Part shown: in pieces, positions 11,957-20,577 of the stretch | How positions within the stretch are numbered: position 1 is the first letter of the stretch | Layout: every line of letters begins with the position of its first letter | Source: a virus | Virus record (IMG/VR): IMGVR_UViG_3300042569_002138 | Location: 1 to 46,852 of that record | DNA: 46,852 bases | Reading direction: 5' to 3' (one strand) | Made by a program: the position numbers and the translations under genes | Notes under the pieces: generated by a model | Told to the model about the DNA's origin: nothing | Seen by the model: the letters and a program-made list of their open reading frames with translations, nothing else | Database searches by the model: none

Positions 11957-14083
11957 ATGGCAACCGTAACAAAAGATTTTAGAGTAAAAGCGGGACTGGT
12001 AGTTGAAGGATCAACTGCGACCGTTAACTCTCACGATATATTAACAGAAGCATTAGTAGACGCAAAAGGTGATTTACTAGTAGCATCTGCTGCAGACGCA
12101 GTAACTCGTCTCGCCGTTGGAACCGATAACTATGTTCTTACTGCAGACTCAAATGCAACAAATGGAATTGCCTGGAAAGCACCAGCAGCAGTTGGTGTTT
12201 TTGAATCAAGCATTGTGTTTGAAGGCGCAACAGCAGATGACTACGAGACAACTCTTACAGTTGCAGACCCAACAGCAGATCGTACAATTACACTTCCTAA
12301 CGTAACAGGTACCGTAGTTACATCTGGTGATACTGGTACAGTTACAGCAACAATGCTTGCTTCAGATTCAGTAACTACCGTAAAAATTACAGATGCAAAC
12401 GTAACTGCAGCAAAACTTGCTACAGATTCAGTAACTACAGCAAAAATTACAGATGCTAACGTAACAGAAGCAAAACTTGCTGCAGACTCAGTTACAACTG
12501 CAAAGATTACAGACTCAAACGTAACAGCAGCAAAGTTGGCTGCAGACTCAGTTACAACTGCAAAGATTCTTGATGCTAACGTAACAGATGCAAAACTTGC
12601 TGCAAACTCAGTTACAAATGCTAAGATTGCAGATAGTGCTGTAAATACAGCAGAGATTGCAGATAGTGCAGTAACCACAGCAAAGATTACAGACCTAAAC
12701 GTAACCACTGGCAAACTTGCAGATGGCGCAGTAACCACAGCAAAGATTACAGATGCTAACGTAACTGCTGGTAAACTTGCTGCAGACTCTGTAGAAACAG
12801 CAAAAATTGCAGACGGTGCAGTAACCTCAGCAAAGATTGCTAATGACACAATTGTAGATGCAGACATTAATTCTGCTGCTGCAATCGCTCAGTCTAAGAT
12901 TGCAAATCTTACAACAGATCTTGCTGCTAAGTTAGCACTTGCTGGTGGAACAATGTCTGGCGCAATCGCAATGGGTACAAACAAGATTACAGGTCTTGGA
13001 ACTCCTACAGATGCAACAGATGCAGCAACAAAGTCTTATGTAGACTCAGCAGCACAAGGTATTGACTGGAAAGCATCTGTACGAGCAGCAACAACTGCTA
13101 ACGTAACACTTGCTTCTGATCTTGAAAATGGAGATGTCCTTGATGGCGTAACTCTTGCTACTGGAGATCGTGTTCTTGTTAAAGATCAGTCAACTGGTTC
13201 AGAAAACGGTATCTACGTTGTTAAGGCATCTGGTGCCCCAGATCGTTCAACTGATGCAGATTCAGGTGCAGAAGTTACTGCAAACTTTGCAGTATTCGTA
13301 GAACAAGGAACTGTAAACGCTGATCAAGGTTATACATTAACCAATAATGGTGCAATCACAGTTGGAACTACAGCACTTACCTTTACTCAGTTTACTGGTT
13401 TAGGACAAATTGTTGCGGGTACAGGATTAGACAAGACTGGAAACACTCTTGATATTGATTCAACTGTAGTAACATTAACAGGTACACAAACCCTTACAAA
13501 CAAGACACTAACATCACCAACATTAACAACTCCTGATCTTGGAACTCCATCAGCAGCAACTTTAACAAATGCAACTGGTCTTCCAGTAGCAACTGGTATT
13601 TCAGGTCTTGGAGAAGGCGTGGCAACATTCCTTGCAACTCCATCTTCTGCAAACCTTGCATCAGCATTAACTGATGAAGCAGGATCTGGAACAGTAGCAT
13701 TTACTAACAGTCCAACCTTTACTACACCAACTCTTGGTGCAGCAACTGCTACAAGTATTGCTCTTCCAGATGTTCTTCTTGGATCTGCTCTTGCTACCGC
13801 TTCAACTTCAGCAACAACAATTGATACATGGTCAGCAACTACATACTCAAGTGCTAAATATATCGTACAAATGAAAAAGGGTAATGATATTGAAGTAATT
13901 GAATTACTTGTTACAGTTGATGGAAACAATTCCGTTTACTTAACAGAGTATGCAGATGTAATCAGCAATGCTGAACTAGGAACAACTAACGCTGTTTACA
14001 GCAGTGGAAACGTTCTTCTTCAGGTAACTGGTGCATCAGCAGATACTGCTGTTAAAGTAAGCAAAACTTATATCGAAGCATAA
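11957..14083 (+). CDS. Long tail fibre with 20-residue repeats
   Basis: A 708-residue protein. The N-terminus MATVTKDFRVKAGLVVEGS is shared with the gene at 14103. It contains AKGDLLVASAADAVTRLAVG, one copy of the EGAT...ETTL...DPTADRTITLP repeat, then about eight 20-residue repeats of the type DSVTTAKITDANVTAAKLAA (residues about 130-300), a Gly/Ala hinge, the common fibre domain (ATKSYVDSAAQGIDWKASVR ... NGIYVVKASG), LTNKTLTSPTLTTPDLGTPS linkers and a C-terminal beta module shared with the gene at 11495. The repeats likely form a trimeric coiled or beta shaft. It is probably a main receptor-contact fibre. Confidence 0.8.
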   Translation: MATVTKDFRVKAGLVVEGSTATVNSHDILTEALVDAKGDLLVASAADAVTRLAVGTDNYVLTADSNATNGIAWKAPAAVGVFESSIVFEGATADDYETTLTVADPTADRTITLPNVTGTVVTSGDTGTVTATMLASDSVTTVKITDANVTAAKLATDSVTTAKITDANVTEAKLAADSVTTAKITDSNVTAAKLAADSVTTAKILDANVTDAKLAANSVTNAKIADSAVNTAEIADSAVTTAKITDLNVTTGKLADGAVTTAKITDANVTAGKLAADSVETAKIADGAVTSAKIANDTIVDADINSAAAIAQSKIANLTTDLAAKLALAGGTMSGAIAMGTNKITGLGTPTDATDAATKSYVDSAAQGIDWKASVRAATTANVTLASDLENGDVLDGVTLATGDRVLVKDQSTGSENGIYVVKASGAPDRSTDADSGAEVTANFAVFVEQGTVNADQGYTLTNNGAITVGTTALTFTQFTGLGQIVAGTGLDKTGNTLDIDSTVVTLTGTQTLTNKTLTSPTLTTPDLGTPSAATLTNATGLPVATGISGLGEGVATFLATPSSANLASALTDEAGSGTVAFTNSPTFTTPTLGAATATSIALPDVLLGSALATASTSATTIDTWSATTYSSAKYIVQMKKGNDIEVIELLVTVDGNNSVYLTEYADVISNAELGTTNAVYSSGNVLLQVTGASADTAVKVSKTYIEA
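12358..12850 (+). repeat. 60-bp tandem repeats in the fibre gene
   Basis: Exact 60-bp spacing over about eight units (GA[CT]TCAGTTACAACTGCAAA-type blocks), each coding 20 residues. Nucleotide divergence between copies is greater than in the arrays at 7379 and 17310, so this array is older or under selection for its protein. Confidence 0.8.
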
Positions 14084-14102
14084 ATAGAAATAGAGGTCGG
14101 AA

Positions 14103-14555
14103 GTGGCAACCGTAAATAAGGACTTTAGAGTAAAGCACGGCATTAACGTTGCCGAAGGCGGTACTTTTGGAGGAACTGTTACAGTTGCCACACCTACTCA
14201 AAATGCACATGCAGCAACAAAACTATATGTAGATACAGCAGTTGGAACCCCAACAATTGGAACAACAAAGCCAGCAACTCCAGCAAATGGAAATTTATGG
14301 TTTGATACATTAACAGAACGTGTACATGTTTACTACAGTGGTGAATGGCTTGCAATTGCAACATTAGAAGATGCAGAATCACTTCAAGATCACATTCATG
14401 ATACAGCAATTGACGGAAATGGTTTAATCGTAAGTACTTTTATTAGTGGTGGAGCATACAACGAGCCAGGAGTTCTTGTAAGTGGTGGGCTATATAATAC
14501 AGCATCATTTGAAGCAACATATGATGGTGGAACGGCTGTTGATAATTTTAATTAA
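14103..14555 (+). CDS. Short fibre protein (GTG start)
   Basis: A 150-residue protein starting at GTG with AGAGGTCGG before it. The N-terminal MATVNKDFRVKHGINVAEGG matches the start of the 708-residue fibre, pointing to a shared attachment segment. It then has ATKLYVDTAVG and TPANGNLWFDTLTERVHVYY, the widespread fibre segment that ends in a short beta domain, and a Gly-rich C-terminus. It is probably an accessory or alternative fibre on the same anchor. Confidence 0.7.
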   Translation: MATVNKDFRVKHGINVAEGGTFGGTVTVATPTQNAHAATKLYVDTAVGTPTIGTTKPATPANGNLWFDTLTERVHVYYSGEWLAIATLEDAESLQDHIHDTAIDGNGLIVSTFISGGAYNEPGVLVSGGLYNTASFEATYDGGTAVDNFN

Positions 14556-14560
14556 TTATC

Positions 14561-14569
14561 TGTTATAAT
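14561..14569 (+). promoter_or_regulatory. Extended -10 for the fibre gene at 14596
   Basis: TGTTATAAT; the leader of about 20 bases carries AAAGGAG before ATG 14596. Confidence 0.6.
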
Positions 14570-14595
14570 ATATACATACACCAAAGGAGTAATAA

Positions 14596-16692
14596 ATGGC
14601 AACCAGAATGCAGCAACGCAGAGGTACTGCGGCTCAATGGACATCAGCAAATCCAGTATTAAATGCTGGTGAAATGGGGTGGGAGTCAGACACAAATAAA
14701 TTTAAAATTGGTGATGGAACAAATCACTGGGCAGACATAGACTATTTTATTGATGCCAACTCAACTGCAAATCCTGCTTTTGGTACAAGCATTACTTTTG
14801 AAGGCGCTACCGCCGACTCTTATGAAACTACTTTATCAGTAGAAGATCCAACCGAAGATCGCACAATTACAATTCCAAATGCAAGTGGACAACTTGTTCT
14901 TCGTGATACACATGAAACACTTACAAATAAAACTTTACAAGGTCCATCAATTTCAGGACTTATAATTTCAGATAGTTCAATTGTTGTGGAAGGTGCGACA
15001 GCAAATGCATTTGAAACTACTCTTCAATTTACAGATCCAACCGCAGACCGTACAGTTACAATCCCTGACGTAACTGGTACAGTAATTACAACTGGCAACC
15101 TTTCAGATATTACAGCCCTTGGAATATTTAGTTCAACCATTACAATGGAAGGAACTACTCCAAATGATTTTGAATTAACACTTTCTGCAGGAGATCCAAC
15201 TGAAGATCGTGTAATTACTTTCCCAGATGCTAGCGGTACAGTAATTACAACTGGAAATATGTCCGATATTACTAATACTGGAGTATTTTCTGGTCAAATT
15301 ATATTTGAGGGTGCAACACCAAATGAATTTGAAACTACTGTGCAAGCACAAGACCCAACAGCAGATCGTACTATTACACTTCCAGACGTAACTGGTACAG
15401 TAATTACAACTGGCAACCTTTCAGATATTACTTCTGTTGGAGTACTAAGTACATCAGTTGTTTTTGAAGGTACTACAGCAAACGATCATGAACTTACTCT
15501 TGCTGCGGGAGATCCAACCTCTGATATAACTATTTCATTCCCTGATGCAGCAGGAACACTTGTTGTTGATACTGCTACACAAACCCTTACCAACAAAACA
15601 CTAACAAGTCCACTAGTAAGCAATCTACAAATTACCGATGGAAGCATTGTTCTTGAAGGTTCTACACCAAATGATTTTGAAACCACATTAACTGTTGTAG
15701 ATCCAACTGCTGACAGAACAATTACAATTCCAGATGCTTCAGGAACAATTGCTTTTACAACCGATATTACAGTTAGCGCAACATCAACAAATACATTTTC
15801 TAACAAATCTATTTCTTTAGCAACAAATACTGTAAGCGGAACAACAGCCGAATTTAATACTGCTCTTTCAGATTCTAACTTTGTTACTACTGGAGACACT
15901 GGAACAGTTACAAGCACAATGATTACTGATGGAACTATTGTTGATGGAGATATTAATGCCTCTGCAGCAATTGCTCAGTCTAAAATTTCTGGATTAACTA
16001 CAGATCTTGCTGCCAAAGCACCTTTAGCAGATCCAACATTTACAGGAACAGTATCTGCAGCAAATTTAACACTTAGTGGAGATTTGACTGTAAGTGGAAC
16101 TACAACAAACATTAACTCAACTAATTTAGTTGTTGAAGACAAGAATATAATCCTTGGAGATGTAACATCACCAACTGACACAACAGCAGATGGCGGTGGT
16201 ATTACACTTAAAGGCGCAACTGATAAAACCTTTAACTGGGTTGACGCTACAGACGCTTGGACATCTTCCGAGCATATTAATTTAGCATCTGGAAAATCAC
16301 TTTATCTAAACGGTACATTGTTAAAAGATGTAGCAGAAACCTTAACAAACAAAACTTTAACAGCCCCTAAAATTAATCTAGGACTTAATGCTCAAACTGG
16401 AACAACATACACACTTGTTTTAGGTGATGCTGGAAAAGTTGTAACAGCCTCTAATGGTTCAGCAATTACAGTTACTATTCCACCATCAGGTGATGTTGCT
16501 TACGCAACTGGATCACAGATAACTGTTCTTCAAAAAGGTGCAGGCCAAGTTACTTTTGCACAAGGCTCTGGAGTTACTATTAGAAGCACTGGTGCAACCG
16601 CTACTGCTCCAAAACTTCGTGCTCAGTATTCTTCAGCAACATGCGTATATGAAGGTTCAGATGTTTGGTACGTTGTAGGAGATATTAGTTAG
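14596..16692 (+). CDS. Long tail fibre with RRGTAAQW head and 53-residue repeats
   Basis: A 698-residue protein. The N-terminus MQQRRGTAAQWTSANPVLN...GEMGWESDTNKFKIGDGTNHW is the classic phage fibre head domain. Six copies of a repeat of about 53 residues follow (EGATANAFETTL...DPTADRTVTIPD..GT.ITTGNLSDIT), then a segment with NAGE-free linkers, TTNINSTNLVVEDKNIILGD (also common in fibres), and the C-terminal end module shared with the protein at 6318. Repeats build the shaft and the end module probably contacts the receptor. It has its own extended -10 promoter and an AAAGGAG site. Confidence 0.8.
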   Translation: MATRMQQRRGTAAQWTSANPVLNAGEMGWESDTNKFKIGDGTNHWADIDYFIDANSTANPAFGTSITFEGATADSYETTLSVEDPTEDRTITIPNASGQLVLRDTHETLTNKTLQGPSISGLIISDSSIVVEGATANAFETTLQFTDPTADRTVTIPDVTGTVITTGNLSDITALGIFSSTITMEGTTPNDFELTLSAGDPTEDRVITFPDASGTVITTGNMSDITNTGVFSGQIIFEGATPNEFETTVQAQDPTADRTITLPDVTGTVITTGNLSDITSVGVLSTSVVFEGTTANDHELTLAAGDPTSDITISFPDAAGTLVVDTATQTLTNKTLTSPLVSNLQITDGSIVLEGSTPNDFETTLTVVDPTADRTITIPDASGTIAFTTDITVSATSTNTFSNKSISLATNTVSGTTAEFNTALSDSNFVTTGDTGTVTSTMITDGTIVDGDINASAAIAQSKISGLTTDLAAKAPLADPTFTGTVSAANLTLSGDLTVSGTTTNINSTNLVVEDKNIILGDVTSPTDTTADGGGITLKGATDKTFNWVDATDAWTSSEHINLASGKSLYLNGTLLKDVAETLTNKTLTAPKINLGLNAQTGTTYTLVLGDAGKVVTASNGSAITVTIPPSGDVAYATGSQITVLQKGAGQVTFAQGSGVTIRSTGATATAPKLRAQYSSATCVYEGSDVWYVVGDIS
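14782..15760 (+). repeat. Six diverged fibre repeats of about 53 residues
   Basis: Repeated coding blocks centred on EG[AST]T.N..E.TL...DPT.DR.IT.PD..GT. Copies 2-4 share the spacer VITTGNLSDIT. They are homologous to a single copy in the fibre gene at 11957. Confidence 0.7.
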
Positions 16693-16721
16693 TTTAATTA
16701 AAGAACGGAAAGGGTAGGTTA

Positions 16722-17525
16722 ATGGCAACAGATATTCTGGGCACCATTAGTTCCTCTGCGAAGGGTGCTCCTGGCATCCCAACAATTGGAACAGCAACTG
16801 ATGTGGGAACATCTCGTGCATTTAACAACGGTGCTGCCACTGTAACCTTTTCTGAAGGAGCAGGAGCGCCAGCAACATCTTTTACAGTTACATCATCACC
16901 AGGTGGTTATACAGCAACTGGCTCTTCTTCACCTATAACAATTGAAGGATTGCAATCCAATACATCTTATACATTTACCGTTAAAGGAAATAACCTATCA
17001 GGTTCATCACTTGATTCATCTGCCTCTAACTCTATTACAGCAACTACAGTACCAGCAACACCTTCTGCACCAAGCGTAACAACTTCAGCATTGAATGATA
17101 ATGTTTCTTGGACTGCCCCTGCAAATGGTGGTAAAGCAATTACTGGATATACTTGGGCATCTTCTGATGGAAAAGGCGCTACAGTAGGTTCAGGAACAAC
17201 AAGTGTTAATGTTACTCAAGAAGCAAATACTTCACAAACTTATACAGTTTATGCAACTAACGATAATGGTAACTCAGGAACCTCAAATGCATCAGGTAGT
17301 GTAACTACTCCTCCATTTTTTCCACCATTCTTCCCACCGTTCTTCCCATTCTTCCCACCATTCTTCCCGTTCTTCCCACCATTCTTCCCGTTCTTCCCAC
17401 CATTCTTCCCGTTCTTCCCATTCTTCCCACCGTTCTTCCCATTCTTCCCACCATTCTTCCCGTTCTTCCCACCATTCTTCCCGTTCTTCCCAGGTTTCGG
17501 TGGCGGTAACATTATATTCCAGTAA
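16722..17525 (+). CDS. Two-Fn3 protein with a Phe-Pro repeat tail
   Basis: A 267-residue protein. Residues about 17-110 and 112-195 are two fibronectin type III-like domains (TPSAPSVTTSALNDNVSWTA marks the second). Residues 197-257 consist only of Pro and Phe in FFPP and FFP units, followed by GFGGGNIIFQ. A ribosome site AAAGGGTAGG precedes ATG. The plan parallels the protein at 7040, whose linker also starts PPFFP before changing to PAPTPTP. Such a hydrophobic, proline-dense tail is unusual; it may form a rigid polyproline-like rod, insert in the cell envelope or be a substrate of the hydroxylases encoded next to it. It closes the fibre block. Confidence 0.75.
   Translation: MATDILGTISSSAKGAPGIPTIGTATDVGTSRAFNNGAATVTFSEGAGAPATSFTVTSSPGGYTATGSSSPITIEGLQSNTSYTFTVKGNNLSGSSLDSSASNSITATTVPATPSAPSVTTSALNDNVSWTAPANGGKAITGYTWASSDGKGATVGSGTTSVNVTQEANTSQTYTVYATNDNGNSGTSNASGSVTTPPFFPPFFPPFFPFFPPFFPFFPPFFPFFPPFFPFFPFFPPFFPFFPPFFPFFPPFFPFFPGFGGGNIIFQ
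17310..17492 (+). repeat. Tandem repeat coding a pure Phe-Pro tract
   Basis: Units of CCATTCTTCCCGTTCTTCCCA type (21 and 9 bp steps) repeat for 183 bp and code 61 residues of only Pro and Phe. Near-identical copies indicate recent slippage or recombination. Confidence 0.85.
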
Positions 17526-17575
17526 GAACAGTAACATTATGTTTGGTTAATCTTTTTTTAAACAAATAAAAAAAT

Positions 17576-17627
17576 AATAAAAGTAATAAAAAATAATATA
17601 AATTAAATATTTTTTATTACTTTTATT
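17576..17627. terminator. 20-bp perfect A/T inverted repeat, possible bidirectional terminator
   Basis: Positions 17576-17595 and 17608-17627 are perfect reverse complements with a 12-base loop; nearly every base is A or T. It sits between the fibre block and the oxygenase cassette. An all-AT stem is weaker than usual terminators, so termination, DNA cruciform or a protein site are all possible. Confidence 0.45.
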
Positions 17628-17652
17628 GTTTAATAAATAAAACATTTTTTTA

Positions 17653-17661
17653 TGATACAAT
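17653..17661 (+). promoter_or_regulatory. Extended -10 for the oxygenase cassette
   Basis: TGATACAAT, followed by a leader of about 20 bases with ACGGAGAT before ATG 17688. A second TATAAT hexamer overlaps at 17661-17666. Confidence 0.5.
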
Positions 17662-17687
17662 ATAATAAAGAGACGGAGATAATTTAT

Positions 17688-18401
17688 ATGATATATGAAG
17701 ATGAAAATCAAATACCATGGTTTACTAAAGATAGATCAGAAACATCAACAAATAGATATCCAGTAAAAACTATAGGAAATAATATTGTAGTTGAAAATCC
17801 AGAATTGGGTATAAATTTATACAGAAATGTATTTTCAAAAGAAGATTCTGAAAGATATATAAAAATACTTGAATCTAATTTAAATAGTGGCGGTAAATAT
17901 AAGTGGTCAGATGCAACAGTTACAAACTCAGAAAAACCAATAAAAAAAGCAAGAGATTGTGTTGATTTTAAATATAAAAAAGAAAATTTAGGTTTAAGGA
18001 ATGAGCATAATGCGGAACTTCTTGATCTACATGAAGAAATATATCAAAAATTAAAGTTTTGTGTTGATGATTATGCAAAATATTGGGGAATACATATAGT
18101 ATATTATGAAGCGTTTAATTTTGTAAAATATGAGGGTGAAGGTAAACACTTTAATATCCACGCAGATCATGGACCAGCATATAATTGTACAGTTTCTGCA
18201 GTAATATATATTAATGATGATTATGAAGGTGGAGAGATTAGATTTCCAAGATTTAATAACTATACTCATACTCCAAAAATAGGGGATATCTTGCTTTGTC
18301 CATCTAACTATATTTACGAACATGCATCTTTGCCAATGAAAAATGGAGCAAAATATTGTGTTGTAGTTATGACGGACATCAATGAATTAGGACATAAGTA
18401 G
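17688..18401 (+). CDS. P4H-like 2OG-Fe(II) oxygenase 1
   Basis: A 237-residue protein; ATG 17688 is chosen because ACGGAGAT lies just upstream and the in-frame ATG at 17652 overlaps the -10. Motifs: HFNIHADHGPAYNCTVS with H158 and D160, YINDDYEGGEIRFPRF, TPKIGDILLCPSNYIYEHAS with distal H212, and K222 in GAKYCVVVMTD as 2OG-binding base. This is the prolyl-4-hydroxylase-like double-stranded beta-helix. It is closest to the enzyme at 19178 (shared DCVDFK and Y.EAFNF.KY). It is first in the cassette; its stop overlaps the GTG of the next gene. Confidence 0.85.
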   Translation: MIYEDENQIPWFTKDRSETSTNRYPVKTIGNNIVVENPELGINLYRNVFSKEDSERYIKILESNLNSGGKYKWSDATVTNSEKPIKKARDCVDFKYKKENLGLRNEHNAELLDLHEEIYQKLKFCVDDYAKYWGIHIVYYEAFNFVKYEGEGKHFNIHADHGPAYNCTVSAVIYINDDYEGGEIRFPRFNNYTHTPKIGDILLCPSNYIYEHASLPMKNGAKYCVVVMTDINELGHK

Positions 18402-19168
18402 TGTCTTTAGTTGTTAAGTTTAGATCATTTAGACCTTGGTTAAATAAAAAAAGTATTTCTGTTCCAGTTCCAACACAAGACATAATTCCCCAATGGTATA
18501 AAGATGCAGATAGATTTGCAAAAATGCCAAATGGAGAATATTATAAAGCACCAAAAGAGGTTTGTCCTTTTCCAAAGCCAGGAACCAAAGATGATTACGG
18601 CAAGATTCCAACCTGGAAGGCTTGTCCAGCAATTCTAGATGCATTTATGACGGGATATACTTTTAAAACTCCATGTGACTTAACATTTTTTAAAAATTCT
18701 AAAGGCACAATTGATGTTAAGGTAGATGATATAAAGTTTAAAGATTTTTGTAGCGCAAGGCCAGCAATGCCACAATTTGAACACCCTAAAGGATTTTATA
18801 AAAACCATTTTGCTTGGATGCCAGATTGGGGAATAGAACTACCAGAAGGCTATAGCGCTTTATTCATGACGCCCATGAATAGATTTGACTTACCTTTTAT
18901 AAATACTACTGGTATTGTAGATTCAGATAAAGTTCATCTTTTAGGTAGTTTTCCATTTTTTATTGCAGATGGTTGGGAAGGAACCCTGCCTGCAGGAACT
19001 CCTTATCTACAAATTCTTCCATTTAAAAGAGAAGATTGGCAACATGAAATTGATATTTTAAATCAATCAGAAATGTATGATAAAATGGTAAATAATGCAA
19101 GTTTTTATAGACAGCCTGACGGCGGGGTATATAAAAGTAAAGTATGGACAAAAAGAGAATATAAATAG
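18401..19168 (+). CDS. Unknown protein, second of the oxygenase-linked paralogues
   Basis: A 255-residue protein with a GTG start overlapping the previous TAG. It has QDIIPQWYKDADRF near the N-terminus, CPAILDAFMTGYTFKTPCDL in the middle, LPEGYSALFMTPMNRFDLPF and LPAGTPYLQILPFKREDWQ near the end. The same elements occur in the leftward protein at 1114-1833 (Y.IPDWYKN, FDAITAGYI.VT, PKGYSTLFVAPMHR, PAGTPIAQVIPFKRDSW). Sandwiched between oxygenases 1 and 2, it probably serves the same pathway, perhaps as partner or substrate carrier. I recall the family as DUF6065-like but cannot confirm it. Confidence 0.8.
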   Translation: MSLVVKFRSFRPWLNKKSISVPVPTQDIIPQWYKDADRFAKMPNGEYYKAPKEVCPFPKPGTKDDYGKIPTWKACPAILDAFMTGYTFKTPCDLTFFKNSKGTIDVKVDDIKFKDFCSARPAMPQFEHPKGFYKNHFAWMPDWGIELPEGYSALFMTPMNRFDLPFINTTGIVDSDKVHLLGSFPFFIADGWEGTLPAGTPYLQILPFKREDWQHEIDILNQSEMYDKMVNNASFYRQPDGGVYKSKVWTKREYK

Positions 19169-19177
19169 GGGGATAAA

Positions 19178-19861
19178 ATGCAAACATGGACAGAAAAAGA
19201 AAGTCTTGGACAGGGAATAACCTGCTATCGTGGAGTAATAAAAAAAGAATTTGATGTAATTAATAGACTTGAAAGCACTTTGGGTTCTGTTGCTGGGTAT
19301 GGAGAGTTATCATCAGAAGGAAAAGCATACCATTGGATGCCAGCATACGTAGGTTATCAACAATTAATGCCTGACTATAGAGATTGTGTAGATTTTAAAT
19401 TTAAAAAAACTGATATAGAACAAGATAAAAGTGAAGATTCACTAAAACTACAGGAACTCTGGCAAGACGTTTACGATGCTCAGGCAGCAGCCGTTGAAGA
19501 CTATAGACGAGACTACAATATTATGAAATTAAAATATTGGGAGGCTTTTAATTTTATTAAGTATGGTCCAAAACAACATTTTAAAGAGCATCATGATCAT
19601 GGGTATTCTTATAATTGCACAGTTTCTTTAGTTGCATATGTTAATGATGACTACGATGGCGGAGAGTTGTATTTTAGATTGCAGAATTTAAATATTAAAC
19701 CAAAGGCTGGAGATCTTTATATATTCCCCTCTAATTTTATGTATCCACATCAGGCAATGCCCGTTCACTCTGGAACAAAATATTCTATTGTAACAATGTT
19801 AGACTACAGTAAAAAATATCACACACCAGACATGTATGATCCAAAATGGGACAATGAGTAG
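19178..19861 (+). CDS. P4H-like 2OG-Fe(II) oxygenase 2
   Basis: A 227-residue protein with AGGGGGAT upstream. H138 and D140 lie in HFKEHHDHGYSYNCTVS, then YVNDDYDGGELYFRLQN, KPKAGDLYIFPSNFMYPH with distal H191, and K201 in GTKYSIVTML. It is paralogous to oxygenase 1 along its length. As there, a Lys rather than Arg is in the 2OG-binding position, which is common in P4H proper. Its TAG overlaps the GTG of the next gene, so the pair oxygenase plus unknown protein occurs twice in a row. Confidence 0.85.
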   Translation: MQTWTEKESLGQGITCYRGVIKKEFDVINRLESTLGSVAGYGELSSEGKAYHWMPAYVGYQQLMPDYRDCVDFKFKKTDIEQDKSEDSLKLQELWQDVYDAQAAAVEDYRRDYNIMKLKYWEAFNFIKYGPKQHFKEHHDHGYSYNCTVSLVAYVNDDYDGGELYFRLQNLNIKPKAGDLYIFPSNFMYPHQAMPVHSGTKYSIVTMLDYSKKYHTPDMYDPKWDNE

Positions 19862-20577
19862 TGTTAAATATATCAGTTGAAAAAATGCCTGGGTGTAATT
19901 TTGTTATTACTCCAATGTCAATTAAAAGAGATTGGATGGATAATACATCAGAAAAACATGCATACAGGTGTTTCCCAGTAACTCAGGCCAATGTTGTTGG
20001 CTGGAGCCTTTCTTGTTTGGAAGATATTGATTTTATTTGGGATGGGATTAATGATCAAACTAGCGAACATGTTGAAATATTTAGTCCTTCGGGGGCTTAT
20101 GGCGGAAGAGGACAATCATCAATAAGTTTCAATACTAGTTTAATTTTTAAAACAGATAACGATATAAGTATTTTAACAATAAATCCAGTTAATTATTTTA
20201 ATGAATATTTTGAAACAATGTCAAATATAATTAGTACTTCTTTTTATGATAATCCATTGCCCTTAGCAATTAAAGTAAAAAAGGCAAATGAAAGAGTAAT
20301 TATAAAAGCAGGAACTCCATTAGCAACTATAATTCCAATATCTTTAACAAATTTAAATAATACTACAATTGAAATGTTAGAATGGAAAGACGAAGAAAGA
20401 TTAAGAACAAATGCAAATATTTCATATGGCGAGGCAGCACAAAAAATAAATTCTACTGGAGGTTGGACTGATTGGTATAGGGATGCTATAAATGAAAAGG
20501 GAGAGTCTTTAGGTAATCATGAGGTTAAAGTTTTAAAACTTTATGTAAAAGATAAATTACCAAACACAACATTATGA
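19861..20577 (+). CDS. Unknown protein, third and most diverged oxygenase-linked paralogue
   Basis: A 238-residue protein with GTG start overlapping the preceding TAG. It keeps the plan of the proteins at 1114 and 18401: an early tryptophan region (WSLSCLEDIDFIWDG), a middle FKTDNDISILTINPVNYF and the signature AGTPLATIIPISL. The C-terminal part with GGWTDWYRDA is different. Its position after oxygenase 2 repeats the order oxygenase/unknown of the first pair, suggesting a duplicated two-gene unit. Function unknown. Confidence 0.7.
   Translation: MLNISVEKMPGCNFVITPMSIKRDWMDNTSEKHAYRCFPVTQANVVGWSLSCLEDIDFIWDGINDQTSEHVEIFSPSGAYGGRGQSSISFNTSLIFKTDNDISILTINPVNYFNEYFETMSNIISTSFYDNPLPLAIKVKKANERVIIKAGTPLATIIPISLTNLNNTTIEMLEWKDEERLRTNANISYGEAAQKINSTGGWTDWYRDAINEKGESLGNHEVKVLKLYVKDKLPNTTL

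Noticed and set aside
12358-12850. Regular 60-bp repeats considered as a CRISPR array
   Set aside because: The units are contiguous coding sequence without unique spacers and translate to a fibre repeat.
12241-12867. A 208-residue leftward frame opposite the 60-bp repeats
   Set aside because: Its repetitive ASVTLASVIFAVVTES pattern is the mirror of the fibre repeat; it has no start signals and the sense frame is a clear fibre protein.
17249-17537. Leftward frames with GKNGG or EEREEWW repeats opposite the Phe-Pro tract
   Set aside because: They are antisense shadows of the rightward repeat; no promoter or ribosome site is found on that strand.
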